From: AC-32 sp963763475
Lineage (GTDB): Bacteria > Actinomycetota > Thermoleophilia > Gaiellales > Gaiellaceae
Assembly: GCA_963763475.1 (NCBI GenBank)
Contig: CAVXOR010000004.1
Span: forward strand, 533,200 to 597,199
Direction of reading: 5' to 3'
DNA: 64,000 nt
The first letter of the stretch is position 1. The number at the start of each line of letters is the position of its first letter. The translations under genes and the position numbers were made by a program. This document shows, piece after piece, positions 50,991 to 60,100 of the stretch. The notes below the pieces were generated by a model. The model was given only the letters and a program-made list of their open reading frames with translations. It searched no databases and was not told the origin of the DNA.

Positions 50991-51078
50991 GTTCCGGAGA
51001 TAACGGCTCTTGGTACGTGGTCACGAACGACGGCAACGCCCCTGCCTGCATCGCCGGTGATCCGTTGTTGGGCGATCG

Positions 51079-51384
51079 ATGCAACTGACTTCTGGCGACG
51101 ACCACCACGGCTGGCGGTTCGTCACGAACCACGCCCAGGTGCTCGAGACGATCGCGGGGGACTCAACGAGCCGTCTCCGAGACATTGCCCGCACCGTCGG
51201 CATCACCGAGCGGACCGCGGCGCAGATCGTCAACGATCTCGTCGACGCCGGCTACCTCACGAAGTTCCGCAACGGACGTCGCAACCACTACGAGGTGCAC
51301 GAGGAGCTGCCGCTCCGCCACCCGCGGCATCGGCACCACACGGTCGGCGAGCTGATCCGTTTCCTCGAAACGCCGCCGAACTAG
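51079..51384 (+). CDS. winged-helix DNA-binding protein (MarR/ArsR-like)
   Basis: The 101-residue protein is almost only a winged helix: L-R-D-I-A-R-T-V-G-I-T-E-R-T-A-A-Q-I-V-N-D-L-V-D-A-like helices and a wing ending K-F-R-N-G-R-R-N-H-Y. A His-rich stretch (R-H-P-R-H-R-H-H) precedes the C-terminus and might bind metal. It is divergent from the MMPL exporter and probably controls it. The stop overlaps the converging cyclase gene by 4 bases. Confidence 0.78.
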   Translation: MQLTSGDDHHGWRFVTNHAQVLETIAGDSTSRLRDIARTVGITERTAAQIVNDLVDAGYLTKFRNGRRNHYEVHEELPLRHPRHRHHTVGELIRFLETPPN

Positions 51385-52724
51385 CCGCTCTGTGTGACCG
51401 CGTAGAGGCGCCATTCGCCGGGAATGCCCTTGAGCTCGTGCGAGCCGCGGTCTTCGAAGGTCAGCCCCGAGCCGGCGACCAGGTCCCTGACGGTGGAGGA
51501 GACGAGCACCTCGCCTGGCTGTGCGTTGGCGGCGACTCTGGCCCCCGTGTGCACCGCGATGCCGGCCACCTTGCCGTCCACGAGCTCGCACTCGCCCGTG
51601 TGCAGGCCGATCCGCACCTGGAGCCCCAGCTCCGGCATCGCCTCGGCGATGGCACACCCGCAGCGGATGGCCCTGGCCGGGCCGTCGAAGGAAGCGAAGA
51701 AGCCGTCGCCCGCCGTATCCACCTCCTGGCCGCGAAATCGAGCCAGCTGACGGCGGACGAGTTCGTGGTGGCGCAGCAGGAGCTCGCGCCAGGCCCTGTC
51801 GCCGAGCGTCGCCGCCTTCTCGCTGGAGCCGACGATGTCCGAGAAGAGGACCGTGGCCAGCATCCGGTCGGGCTCGACCTCGGGATGCGTGCCCGCCACC
51901 ACGCCGGCGAGGAAGCTCTCCAGCTCGGCGAAGAACGGCTCCTGCTCGCCAAGTGAGGGGGAGAAGTCGGCGCCGGGCAACTCCACGAAACGCGCGCCTG
52001 GAACGTGCTCGGCCAGGTAGCGCCCACTGCGGAGGTCCCAACCTCCCCCGTCCTTCCGGTGCATGACCAGCGTCGGGACCCGAATCAGGGGCAGCACGTC
52101 GCAGACGTCAACGTCGATATTCATCCGGATGTAGGCGGCCGCAGCACCGGGGCTGACACTGAGCAGAAAGACACGGGCAATGCCTTGAAGCTCCTCTTCG
52201 GGCGCGGTCGGGTTGGCTGTGCCGATGGCCTCGCGGGCGAAGGCGGGATCCCCCCAGCGACGCTCGAAGTCGTCGGCCTGTCGTAGCGTCTCTTCCCGGG
52301 TCGGAAGCCAAGGCAGGCTCGGGCTCTTCACGAAGCGCGGCGAAGCATTCATCAAGATCAGCCCGGCGGTCCGCTCGGGATAGGTGGCCGCGAACAAGAC
52401 CGAGAGCGGAGAGGCGTCGCCGAGGCCGAAGAGCACCGCCCGCTCCGATCCGACCGCATCGAGGACGGCGCGGATGTCGTCCATGCGCGTCTCCAGCGTG
52501 GGCACGCCGACGTTTCGGTCGGACATGCCGGTCCCACGCTGGTTCACCCTGAGCAACCGGCAGATGGAGGCGAGCCGGTTGAAGAACCGAGCCTTGGAAG
52601 GAATCTCCCAATCCAGCTCGATGTGAGAGATCACCTCGACGGCGACGAGGTCAGGGCTGCCGTCACCGACTACCTGGTAGGCGATGTTGACGTCGCCACT
52701 CTTGGCGTAGCGCGTTTCCGGCAC
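51381..52724 (-). CDS. alpha/beta-hydrolase fused to class III adenylate/guanylate cyclase
   Basis: Residues 1-275 are an alpha/beta-hydrolase fold (R-V-N-Q-R-G-T-G-M-S-D-R; P-T-L-V-M-H-R-K-D). Residues 285-447 are a cyclase homology domain with L-F-S-D-I-V-G-S and D-T-A-G-D-G-F-F, the two metal-binding aspartates, and V-R-I-G-L-H-T-G-E. The hydrolase nucleophile elbow reads G-L-G-D-A (residues 100-104) where G-x-S-x-G is expected, so the catalytic Ser is missing and the domain may sense a ligand rather than hydrolyse. The gene stands alone. Confidence 0.88.
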   Translation of the reverse strand: MPETRYAKSGDVNIAYQVVGDGSPDLVAVEVISHIELDWEIPSKARFFNRLASICRLLRVNQRGTGMSDRNVGVPTLETRMDDIRAVLDAVGSERAVLFGLGDASPLSVLFAATYPERTAGLILMNASPRFVKSPSLPWLPTREETLRQADDFERRWGDPAFAREAIGTANPTAPEEELQGIARVFLLSVSPGAAAAYIRMNIDVDVCDVLPLIRVPTLVMHRKDGGGWDLRSGRYLAEHVPGARFVELPGADFSPSLGEQEPFFAELESFLAGVVAGTHPEVEPDRMLATVLFSDIVGSSEKAATLGDRAWRELLLRHHELVRRQLARFRGQEVDTAGDGFFASFDGPARAIRCGCAIAEAMPELGLQVRIGLHTGECELVDGKVAGIAVHTGARVAANAQPGEVLVSSTVRDLVAGSGLTFEDRGSHELKGIPGEWRLYAVTQSG

Positions 52725-52750
52725 CAGCGTAGTGTTGCGCTACTGAGAAG

Positions 52751-52793
52751 AGCGTGGGCAGGACTTGAACCTGCGACCTCCGGCTTATGAGCC
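52751..52793 (-). repeat. Met-type tRNA 3'-half remnant, copy 1 (candidate attachment site)
   Basis: On the minus strand this 43-bp sequence runs from the anticodon arm (CTCATAA loop, anticodon CAT) through the variable region and a T-arm GGTTCAAGTCC to the acceptor side. The 5' half of a tRNA is absent upstream. It differs from the copy at 60451-60493 by three bases. In the 217-bp gap 52725-52941 nothing else is recognisable. Confidence 0.75.
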
Positions 52794-52941
52794 TCGATCG
52801 CGTAGACGCGTTCCGCCGTATCCGCCGAAACGCCGACGCCGAGCCGGTCTTGCGCTGCGGGCGCGCAGTGGGCGGAAAGCCCTCGCCAAGGGCCTCGCCG
52901 CGGTGGGCTAGGCGAGGGGCGCGTGGCAGGATCTGCGTCCA

Positions 52942-54567
52942 ATGGCGCAGACCCCAACGCAGTACGACGCCATCTTGGTCGGTGCCGGCCACAACGGGCT
53001 CGTGACTGCCTGCTACCTCGCCCGCGCCGGTTTGCGCGTGCTGGTGCTCGAGCGGCGCTACATCGTCGGCGGCGCCTGCGTCACCGAGGAGACCTTCCCC
53101 GGCTTCAAGGTCTCGACCGCCTCTTACGTCAACAGCCTCTTCCACACGGCAATCGTTCGCGACCTGAACCTCTCGTCATACGGCTACGAAGTCATCCCGC
53201 GCGACCCGTCGTCGTTCACGCCGTTCCCGGACGGGCGCTCGCTGATGATGGGCCCGGACGCGGAGATGACGCGCAACGAGATCGCGAAGTTCAGCAAGCT
53301 CGATGCCGAGCGGTACCCGCAATACGAGGCGATGCTCGAGCGGGTGGCGGCAGTCGTCGAGCCCACGCTCACCATGGCGCCCCCCGATCTGCGGAAGCCC
53401 CGTCTCAGCGATCTCCGGACACTGTTGACGCTGGGGCGATCCTTCCAGCAGCTCGGTGACGCAACCGGCGAGGCGGTGGAGATCCTCACCGGGGCGGCGC
53501 GGCCGATCCTCGATCGCTGGTTCGAGTCCGAGGAGCTGAAGGGAACGCTGGCGACCGACGCGATCATCGGAGCAATGGCGAGCCCGTCGATGCCGGGGAC
53601 CGCCTACGTGCTCTTCCACCATGTCATGGGCGAGGCCGGCGGGACCCGAGGCGTATGGGCATATATGCGCGGTGGGATGGGCGGGATCACGCAGGCCCTC
53701 GCCGCTGCCGCGCGCGACCTCGGCGCCGACATCCGCTGCGAGGCCGAGGTGGCTCGCATTCTCGTGCGCGACGGCCGGGTCGCCGGCGTCGCGCTCGTCT
53801 CAGGCGACGAGTTCCACGCCCCGATCGTGGCCAGCAACGCCGACGCGAACGTGACGTTTCTGCAGCTGCTCGAACGGAGCGTCCTACCGGAGCCGTTCGT
53901 GGCCGACGTCGAACGCATCAGCTACTCGAGCGCCTCGTTGAAGATCAATGTGGCCCTGGAGGAGTTGCCGAACTTCACTGCGCTGCCCGGGACGGAGCCC
54001 GGGCCTCAGCACCGGGGAACCATCCACCTCTGTCCCGATCAGGACTACATCGAGCGCGCTTACGACGACGCCAAGTACGGGCGGACGTCCGCGGAGCCCG
54101 TGATCGAGTGCCAGCTTCCCTCGGTTATGGATCCAACGGTGGCGCCGGCCGGGAAGCACCTGATGTCGATGTTCATCCAGTACGCGCCGTACGAGCTGCG
54201 CGACACCACCTGGGACGACCAGCGGGACGACTTCGCCGATCGCTGCTTCGACGTACTGAACGAGTACGCGCCGAACTTCAAGAACGCAGTCATCGACCGC
54301 CAGGTGCTTGCGCCGCCCGACCTCGAGCGCGTCTTCAACCTCACCGGCGGAAACATCTTCCAGGGCGCGATGACCCCGGGCCAGCTTTTCGCGTTCCGTC
54401 CCGTGCCCGGCTACGCGCGCTACCGGACGCCGATCCCCGGTCTCTACCTGTGTGGCTCGGCCGCCCATCCTGGCGGAGGCGTCATGGGCACCCCCGGCCT
54501 CAACGCCGCCCGCGAGATCCTGGGCCGGCGAAAGCTACGTCGATTCGTCTGGCACGGGCATAGTTGA
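52942..54567 (+). CDS. FAD-dependent oxidoreductase, phytoene desaturase/PYROXD2-like
   Basis: The 541-residue protein has the FAD-binding V-G-A-G-H-N-G-L-V-T-A (residues 13-23) with the following L-E-R-R acidic end, a D-L-G-A-D-I-R-C-E-A-E-V second strand, and the C-terminal G-L-Y-L-C-G-S-A-A-H-P-G-G-G-V-M-G FAD motif. H-N-G is typical of the PYROXD2 branch rather than true phytoene desaturases. No carotenoid genes are adjacent. The substrate is unknown. It is followed by a strong terminator. Confidence 0.9.
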   Translation: MAQTPTQYDAILVGAGHNGLVTACYLARAGLRVLVLERRYIVGGACVTEETFPGFKVSTASYVNSLFHTAIVRDLNLSSYGYEVIPRDPSSFTPFPDGRSLMMGPDAEMTRNEIAKFSKLDAERYPQYEAMLERVAAVVEPTLTMAPPDLRKPRLSDLRTLLTLGRSFQQLGDATGEAVEILTGAARPILDRWFESEELKGTLATDAIIGAMASPSMPGTAYVLFHHVMGEAGGTRGVWAYMRGGMGGITQALAAAARDLGADIRCEAEVARILVRDGRVAGVALVSGDEFHAPIVASNADANVTFLQLLERSVLPEPFVADVERISYSSASLKINVALEELPNFTALPGTEPGPQHRGTIHLCPDQDYIERAYDDAKYGRTSAEPVIECQLPSVMDPTVAPAGKHLMSMFIQYAPYELRDTTWDDQRDDFADRCFDVLNEYAPNFKNAVIDRQVLAPPDLERVFNLTGGNIFQGAMTPGQLFAFRPVPGYARYRTPIPGLYLCGSAAHPGGGVMGTPGLNAAREILGRRKLRRFVWHGHS

Positions 54568-54590
54568 CATCGGACGTTGCCCACGACCAA

Positions 54591-54620
54591 CACGGCCTCC
54601 CGGTTTCCCGGGAGGCCGTG
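54591..54620 (+). terminator. strong terminator hairpin after the FAD oxidoreductase gene
   Basis: A 13-bp perfect stem (54591-54603 with 54608-54620) around a TTTC loop, 24 bases after the stop. No T-run follows. It may serve both this gene and the converging beta-helix gene. Confidence 0.7.
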
Positions 54621-54642
54621 AAAGTGGGCCGTGCATTGCCGT

Positions 54643-56271
54643 TCAGCAGCCGAAGCACTGATCTGGCGAATTGTTCGCGATGAAGCTGTGAGTCAACGTC
54701 GGCAGCTTGTTTGCGATGTACAGTCCGCCGCCCTGGAGCGCGATGCCTGGGCTTCCGTTCAGCGCGTTGCCAGTGACACCGCTGTTCAGGAGCTTCAATG
54801 GGCCGCCTGGAGGACCGTTGGCGATCGGTGCGTCGAAGATTCCGCCACCCTGAGCGCTCCCGCTCGCCCCGCTCGCGTCGGTCGTGTTCCCACTTACCTC
54901 GCTGTTGCGTAACGTCAGGCCCGGCTCATCGACCACGACCGCGCCGCCCGCCGCAAATACTGTCCCGCTCGGACTCGAGGCGTGGACATGGTTGCCGCTG
55001 ATGACGCTGTTCGTGATCGAGCCGAAGTCGATGATCGCGCCCGCCAAGGCGGTCGCGTCGCCAGCTGAGGAGGTGACGGAGACCGTGTTGCCGGTGAAGC
55101 GCGTGTTGCTGATCGTGCCCAGGATCGCGCCGGCGCCCGAGTCACCCTCAGCACTGCCCGACGAGCCCGCAAGCGTCGCCGAGCTGACGCTGTTGTCGGC
55201 GACGACGCTGTTGCTCATCGTGAAGTCGACATCGAGGTCGACGAGGATGCCGCCGGAGAACGCTTCGGTGTCGCCGACGGTGTTCGTCATCGTGACCGAG
55301 TTGCCGGAGATGGTCGTGTTGCTGATTGCGGCGGTGGACACATCGCTGCTGATGTGCATCCCCCCACCGTTGGCCAGCAGCTCGACGCTGTTCGGCAGCG
55401 ACGCCGCCAGGGCAGCGCTGTTTTCGGTCACCGAGCTGTTGCTGACCTTCAGGGTTCCGCCGAACGCCATGATCGCTCCGCCTTCGGCGAACCGCCCGTT
55501 CTGACCCGTTGCGCTCGCGCGGTTGCCGTGGATGACGGAGCCGATGATCGTGAGCGGGCCAAGGCGGTTGGTAATCGCGCCGCCGACGGCGTCGCTGGCG
55601 AGCGTCGACAGTCCCGACGCCGAGCCGACGCGGTTGTTGCTGATCGTCGTGTTCGCCAGCCTCAGCGTGCCCCAACTATCGATCCCGCCGCCCCCGGCGA
55701 ATGCGAAGGGGCAGGGGCCGCTCGGACAGGGTGGACCGAATGGCGCCGTGTCTCTTGGGGCGACACGGTTGCCGGTGATGACGCTGCTCGCGATCGTCAC
55801 GGTCGCGCCGCCGCTGAAGTCGGCGTTGGGCGGGATCTCGACGCCTCCGCCAGCGGCGAAGACGCCCTCTTGGCCGGTGAACGGCGTCGATTCGGGGCTC
55901 GACCGTGTGATGCCGCTTGTGATTGTCACCCCCTCGATCGAGACGGTCGGCTCGACCACTGCTCCGAACTCGCCGATCGTCACCACTGGGCCGCCGCCCC
56001 TGATGATCGTGCGACTGGCGCCTGCGCCGACGAGCCTGACGCTCACGTCGATCGTCACGCCGCCGTCATAAGTGCCAGGGCCGATCCTGATCGTGTCGCC
56101 GTCGTCGGCCGCAGCAAGGGCGGGTGCGAGCTGGGTGTACGGGCAGCCGCTCGGACAGACGCTCAGCGTCGCCGCGGAGGCCTGTCCCGAAGCAAGGAAG
56201 AGAAGCGCCGCCATCCCAGGCATCAGCAGCACAAGCCTGCAGGCGCCGCCCAAACTAGAAAAACGTTTCAC
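54643..56271 (-). CDS. exported right-handed parallel beta-helix repeat protein
   Basis: The GTG at 56271 follows GGAGGAGGGAG and opens a signal peptide ending A-S-G-Q-A-S-A. The mature 510 or so residues start with a C-P-S-G-C-P-Y-T-Q-L motif and then repeat I-S-N-[TS]-x-I-x-x-N and I-x-G-N-x-V turns, the hallmark of pectate-lyase-like beta-helices. The protein ends D-Q-C-F-G-C, a C-terminal cysteine tag seen on many actinobacterial beta-helix proteins. No catalytic residues can be assigned; binding to polysaccharide or surface display is likely. Confidence 0.85.
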   Translation of the reverse strand: MKRFSSLGGACRLVLLMPGMAALLFLASGQASAATLSVCPSGCPYTQLAPALAAADDGDTIRIGPGTYDGGVTIDVSVRLVGAGASRTIIRGGGPVVTIGEFGAVVEPTVSIEGVTITSGITRSSPESTPFTGQEGVFAAGGGVEIPPNADFSGGATVTIASSVITGNRVAPRDTAPFGPPCPSGPCPFAFAGGGGIDSWGTLRLANTTISNNRVGSASGLSTLASDAVGGAITNRLGPLTIIGSVIHGNRASATGQNGRFAEGGAIMAFGGTLKVSNSSVTENSAALAASLPNSVELLANGGGMHISSDVSTAAISNTTISGNSVTMTNTVGDTEAFSGGILVDLDVDFTMSNSVVADNSVSSATLAGSSGSAEGDSGAGAILGTISNTRFTGNTVSVTSSAGDATALAGAIIDFGSITNSVISGNHVHASSPSGTVFAAGGAVVVDEPGLTLRNSEVSGNTTDASGASGSAQGGGIFDAPIANGPPGGPLKLLNSGVTGNALNGSPGIALQGGGLYIANKLPTLTHSFIANNSPDQCFGC

Positions 56272-56357
56272 CGTCCTACTCCCTCCTCCCCCCTCAAGAG
56301 CACTAGCGCTGCCGCGATGGCACAGTCGGCTTTGAGCGGAATCCGTGTTTTCCATGA

Positions 56358-56624
56358 TCAAGTGTCCTTTCGTCGGTTGCTTGCCTTCAGGCCGCCGTTG
56401 CGGTCGCCGGCCAGGAGGAGCAGCACGAGCGCGCCCAAGGCGATCGCCAGGCCGAAGCCCGCTGCGGCGTCGAGCCAGTCGAACCCGCCGCTCGCGGGCA
56501 CGAGCTCGGTCCGCACCACCACCCGTTGCGGTGGCGTCTGCGGCGTGGGGCTGTACCTGCTGGCCGCCGCCACCGGCGCGAGCGCGGCGGCGGCAGCCAG
56601 CACCAGGGTTGCCTGCCGAAGCAC
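56358..56624 (-). CDS. small exported protein with C-terminal membrane anchor
   Basis: The GTG at 56624 lies 4 bases after the stop of the preceding gene. The 88-residue product has an N-terminal signal (L-V-L-A-A-A-A-A-L-A-P-V-A-A-A), a short Pro/Gln/Val-rich exported part, a second hydrophobic segment (G-L-A-I-A-L-G-A-L-V-L-L-L-L-A) and a basic tail. This looks like a sortase-less surface tether or a two-helix membrane protein. Function unknown. Confidence 0.65.
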   Translation of the reverse strand: MLRQATLVLAAAAALAPVAAASRYSPTPQTPPQRVVVRTELVPASGGFDWLDAAAGFGLAIALGALVLLLLAGDRNGGLKASNRRKDT

Positions 56625-56628
56625 GCGC

Positions 56629-56970
56629 CTACTCGCCGGCGATATGGACCGGCAAGGTGAAAGGCTCGTCGAACGGCTCGATCGTCTCGGGTGAGAACCC
56701 GCCGCCGGTGAACGTGCATTCCCCGTTTGCGTGTCGCTCGATTCCGGGCTTGCCCAGCACGATGACCGCCTGACTTCCGACCACCCGCACCGCACCGGTG
56801 TGCGCGAGCGACTGGTTGACGACGATCACGTCGCCGAGCCCGGTGCAGCTCGCCGCGAAGTAGAACGGCTGGCCCGCGAGTTCGTGCGGCGGCGCGTCGG
56901 CGCGCGCGACACCCGCTCCAACGCCGGTCACGACGACCGCGCTCGCCGCCAGCAACGGCTTCATGCGCAT
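56629..56970 (-). CDS. small exported protein of unknown function
   Basis: The ATG at 56970 follows AGGAGAG; Met 3 is an alternative. A signal peptide (A-S-A-V-V-V-T-G-V-G-A-G-V-A-R-A-D-A) precedes about 90 residues predicted as beta strands, with two cysteines (A-A-S-C-T-G and G-E-C-T-F-T) that could form a disulfide. It forms a two-gene unit with the next small protein and is divergent from the SARP fusion gene, perhaps its target. Confidence 0.7.
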   Translation of the reverse strand: MRMKPLLAASAVVVTGVGAGVARADAPPHELAGQPFYFAASCTGLGDVIVVNQSLAHTGAVRVVGSQAVIVLGKPGIERHANGECTFTGGGFSPETIEPFDEPFTLPVHIAGE

Positions 56971-57083
56971 GGTTCTCTCCTCTCTGTGTGCCGCAGCGGC
57001 CGGGGTTGGCGCTCACGCAGGTGCTTCCTATGCTTGGCCGGTGCGGGCTCTGCTTTCACGACGTCGCAAAGCCTCGATCGCGG

Positions 57084-57111
57084 CGGTTGACGATCGGTTG
57101 ACGCCGGTTGA
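57084..57111 (+). promoter_or_regulatory. three direct repeats CGGTTGA, candidate SARP binding site
   Basis: GGTTGA occurs at 57085-57090, 57096-57101 and 57106-57111, each in near-identical context, i.e. with periods of 11 and 10 bp. SARP regulators are known to bind heptameric direct repeats with an 11-bp period. The array ends 6 bases before the GTG of the SARP gene itself, so autoregulation is likely. The 147-bp gap 56971-57117 holds nothing else obvious. Confidence 0.6.
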
Positions 57112-57117
57112 TCGGCC

Positions 57118-60100
57118 GTGAGCACGCCGCTCGACTTCCGGATCCTGGGGCCGCTCGAGGTAGCGGGCGATGACGGTCGGCTCGACCTTCCGACCGGGAA
57201 GCCGCGCGCGCTGCTTGCCGTCCTGCTCCTGAGCCGGGGGGAGGTCGTCTCGGTCGACCGGCTCGTGGACGAGCTCTGGGGCGAGCGGCCGCCGCCGACC
57301 GCGGCGAAGAACGTCCAGGGCTACGTCGCCCGGCTACGGCGCGTGCTCGGCGACGGCGCGCTGCTCACCCAGGCGCCGGGGTACGCACTGCGGGTCGACG
57401 CACTCGACGCCACGCGCTTCCAGACGCTCGTCGAGGAGGCTCGGCACGGGGAGCCGGCCTTCGCGGCGCCGCGGCTTCATGAGGCGCTCGCACTCTGGCG
57501 CGGGCCGCCGCTTGCAGATTTCACCTACGAGCCGTTCGCGCAGGACGAAATCCGGCGGCTCGACGAGCTGCGGCTCTCGGCTCTGGAGGACCGGATCGAG
57601 GCGGACCTCGCCCTCGGGCAGCACGAGCAGGTGGTCGCCGAGCTCGAGTCGCTGGCGCGCGAGCACCCGGTGCGGGAGCGCTTGCAGCGGCTGAAGCTGA
57701 TCGCCCTCTACCGCTGCGGCCGCCAAGCGGAGGCCCTCGAGGCCTATCGCACGACCCGACGACGGCTCGTCGACGAGCTGGGAGTCGAGCCGGGTCCGGA
57801 GTTGAAGGAGCTGGAGCGGAGGATCCTCGAGCACGACCCGTCGCTCGAGGCGCCGCGTCGAGAAGCCGCCCCGGTCGCGACAGCTCGGACGCTTCGCGGC
57901 CGCGGGGTCGTGATCGCTTTCGCGGGCCTGCTCGCGGCCGGCGGAACCGCGGCGATCCTCGCGGCCGCGCTCTCCGGGAACGCGACGCGCGCGCTCACCG
58001 CCGCGCCCAACAGCGTCGGCGTCGTCGACGGGAAACGCAACCAGCTGCGCCTGGTGATCAAGGCCGCCGGCGAGCCGGGCGGGATCGCCGCGGGCGCGGG
58101 CGCGGTGTGGGTCACCGACACCGCTTCGGACCTGCTGCTTCGGATCACCGACAACGGCCGCTCCGTCGACCGGATCCCGGTTGGCCATCGCCCGACCGGT
58201 GTGGCGGTCGGCGCCGGGCAGGTCTGGGTCGTGAACCAGCTCGACCGCACCGTCTCGGAGGTGAATCCGCAGGCACTGCGAGTCGTGCGCCCGATCCAGG
58301 TCGGGAACGGCGCCGGCGCAATCGCGTTCGGGCACGGCTCTATCTGGGTCGCGAACGCCACGGACTACTCGCTCTCGCGGATCGACCCCGAGAGCGGTCA
58401 CGTCAAGACGATCCCGCTCGCCGGCGCGCCGGGCGGGATCGCGGCCTCGCAGCGGGGAATGTGGGTGTCGAGCGCGTCGACCGGCCAGCTGCTGCTGGTG
58501 GACGCCCGCACTAACTCGATTACGCAATCCGTCCCGATCGGCAACGGCCCGCAAGGCGTGGCCGTCGGCGGCGGCGCGGTCTGGGTGGCGAACACACCCG
58601 ACGGAACCGTCTCGCGCTTCGACCCGCGCACCGGCCGGATCAACAAGGTCGCGGTGGGCGAGTCGCCGACCGGTGTCGCGTACGGCCACGGCAAGGTCTG
58701 GGTCGCCGCCGGCCGCAGCGGGAACGTGCTGCGGCTCGACCCTGCGAGCGGCTCGCCAGAGCCGGTCGTCGTCGGCAACGAGCCGAGCGGCGTGGCGACC
58801 GTCGGTCGCGACGCCTGGGTGACGGTCCTCCCCGGGCGGGCGAGCCACCGCGGCGGGACGCTCCGGCTCGCGCTACCCGCTGCGGACGTGCCGTACTCGC
58901 CGGACCCGACGCAGTTCTCCGGGCCGCCGCAGTGGCAGCTGCTGAGCCTGACCAACGACGGCCTCGTCACCTACCGGAAGGTCGGCGGTCTCGCCGGCGC
59001 GGAACTCGTGCCGGACCTCGCGACGGCGATCCCGGAGCCGACCGACGGCGGCCTGACGTACACGTTCACCCTCCGGGACGGCATCCGCTACTCGAACGGT
59101 GCCACCCTCCGCCCCGACGACATTCGCCGCGGGATCGAGCGCACGATGCGCTCCGGGAACCCGTACCTCGCAAACCAGTACGCGGGGATCGTCGGCGCTG
59201 CGCGCTGCCGCCCGCGCGCCTGCGAACTGCGGCACGGGATCGTCACCGACCGCGAGGCCCGCAGCGTCACGTTCCACCTCACCCGCCCCGACCCCGACTT
59301 CCTCTACAAGCTCGCGTTCGCCATGGCCTCCGCGGTCTCGGAAGGGACGTTCGATGGCAAGGCGCTGCCGGCGACCGGGCCGTACGCGACGGCCTCGTTC
59401 ACACCGCACCGCGAGTGGGTGCTGGTGCGAAACCCGCAGTTCCACGAGTGGTCGCGCGACGCGCAGCCCGCGGGCTTCCCGGACCGGATCGTCCTGAAGG
59501 CCGCACCGTCTAACCAGGTCGCGGCGCTCGAGCACCGCGCCGCCGACGTGCTGCTTGCGCCGCCCCTCGGCGGTGTCGACGCGCTTGCCAGGCGCTTTGC
59601 GAGTCAGGTGCACATCGATCCGGCCGGCGCGACGTTCCCGCTCGTGATGAACACGCGGGTCGCACCGTTCGACCGGCTCGCGGTACGGCAGGCCTTGAAC
59701 TACGCGATCGACCGGAACCGCATCGCGCGCCTGACGGGCAGTTCGCTCACCGCCCCACCGACGTGCCAGGTGCTTCCCCCGACGCTCCCGGGTTACCGGC
59801 CGTACTGTCCGTACACCCTCGACCCGAGCCCGAGCGGCTCGTGGACGGCGCCCGACCTCGCCCGAGCGGAGCGGCTGGTCGCGGGCTCCGGGACCCGCGG
59901 CACGAAGGTAACGCTTCTGATGACGCCGCCGCCACCGGGCACGCCGATGCTGCGGATCGGCCGCTACGTCGTCTCGGTGCTCGACCGCCTCGGCTACCGC
60001 GCCTCGCTGAAGGTGATCACGAACACCGGCGCCGGGCTTGGAGAACTCAGCGACTCGAGCAAGCGGCCGCAGATCGGCTGGTCGAACTGGCTCCAGGATT

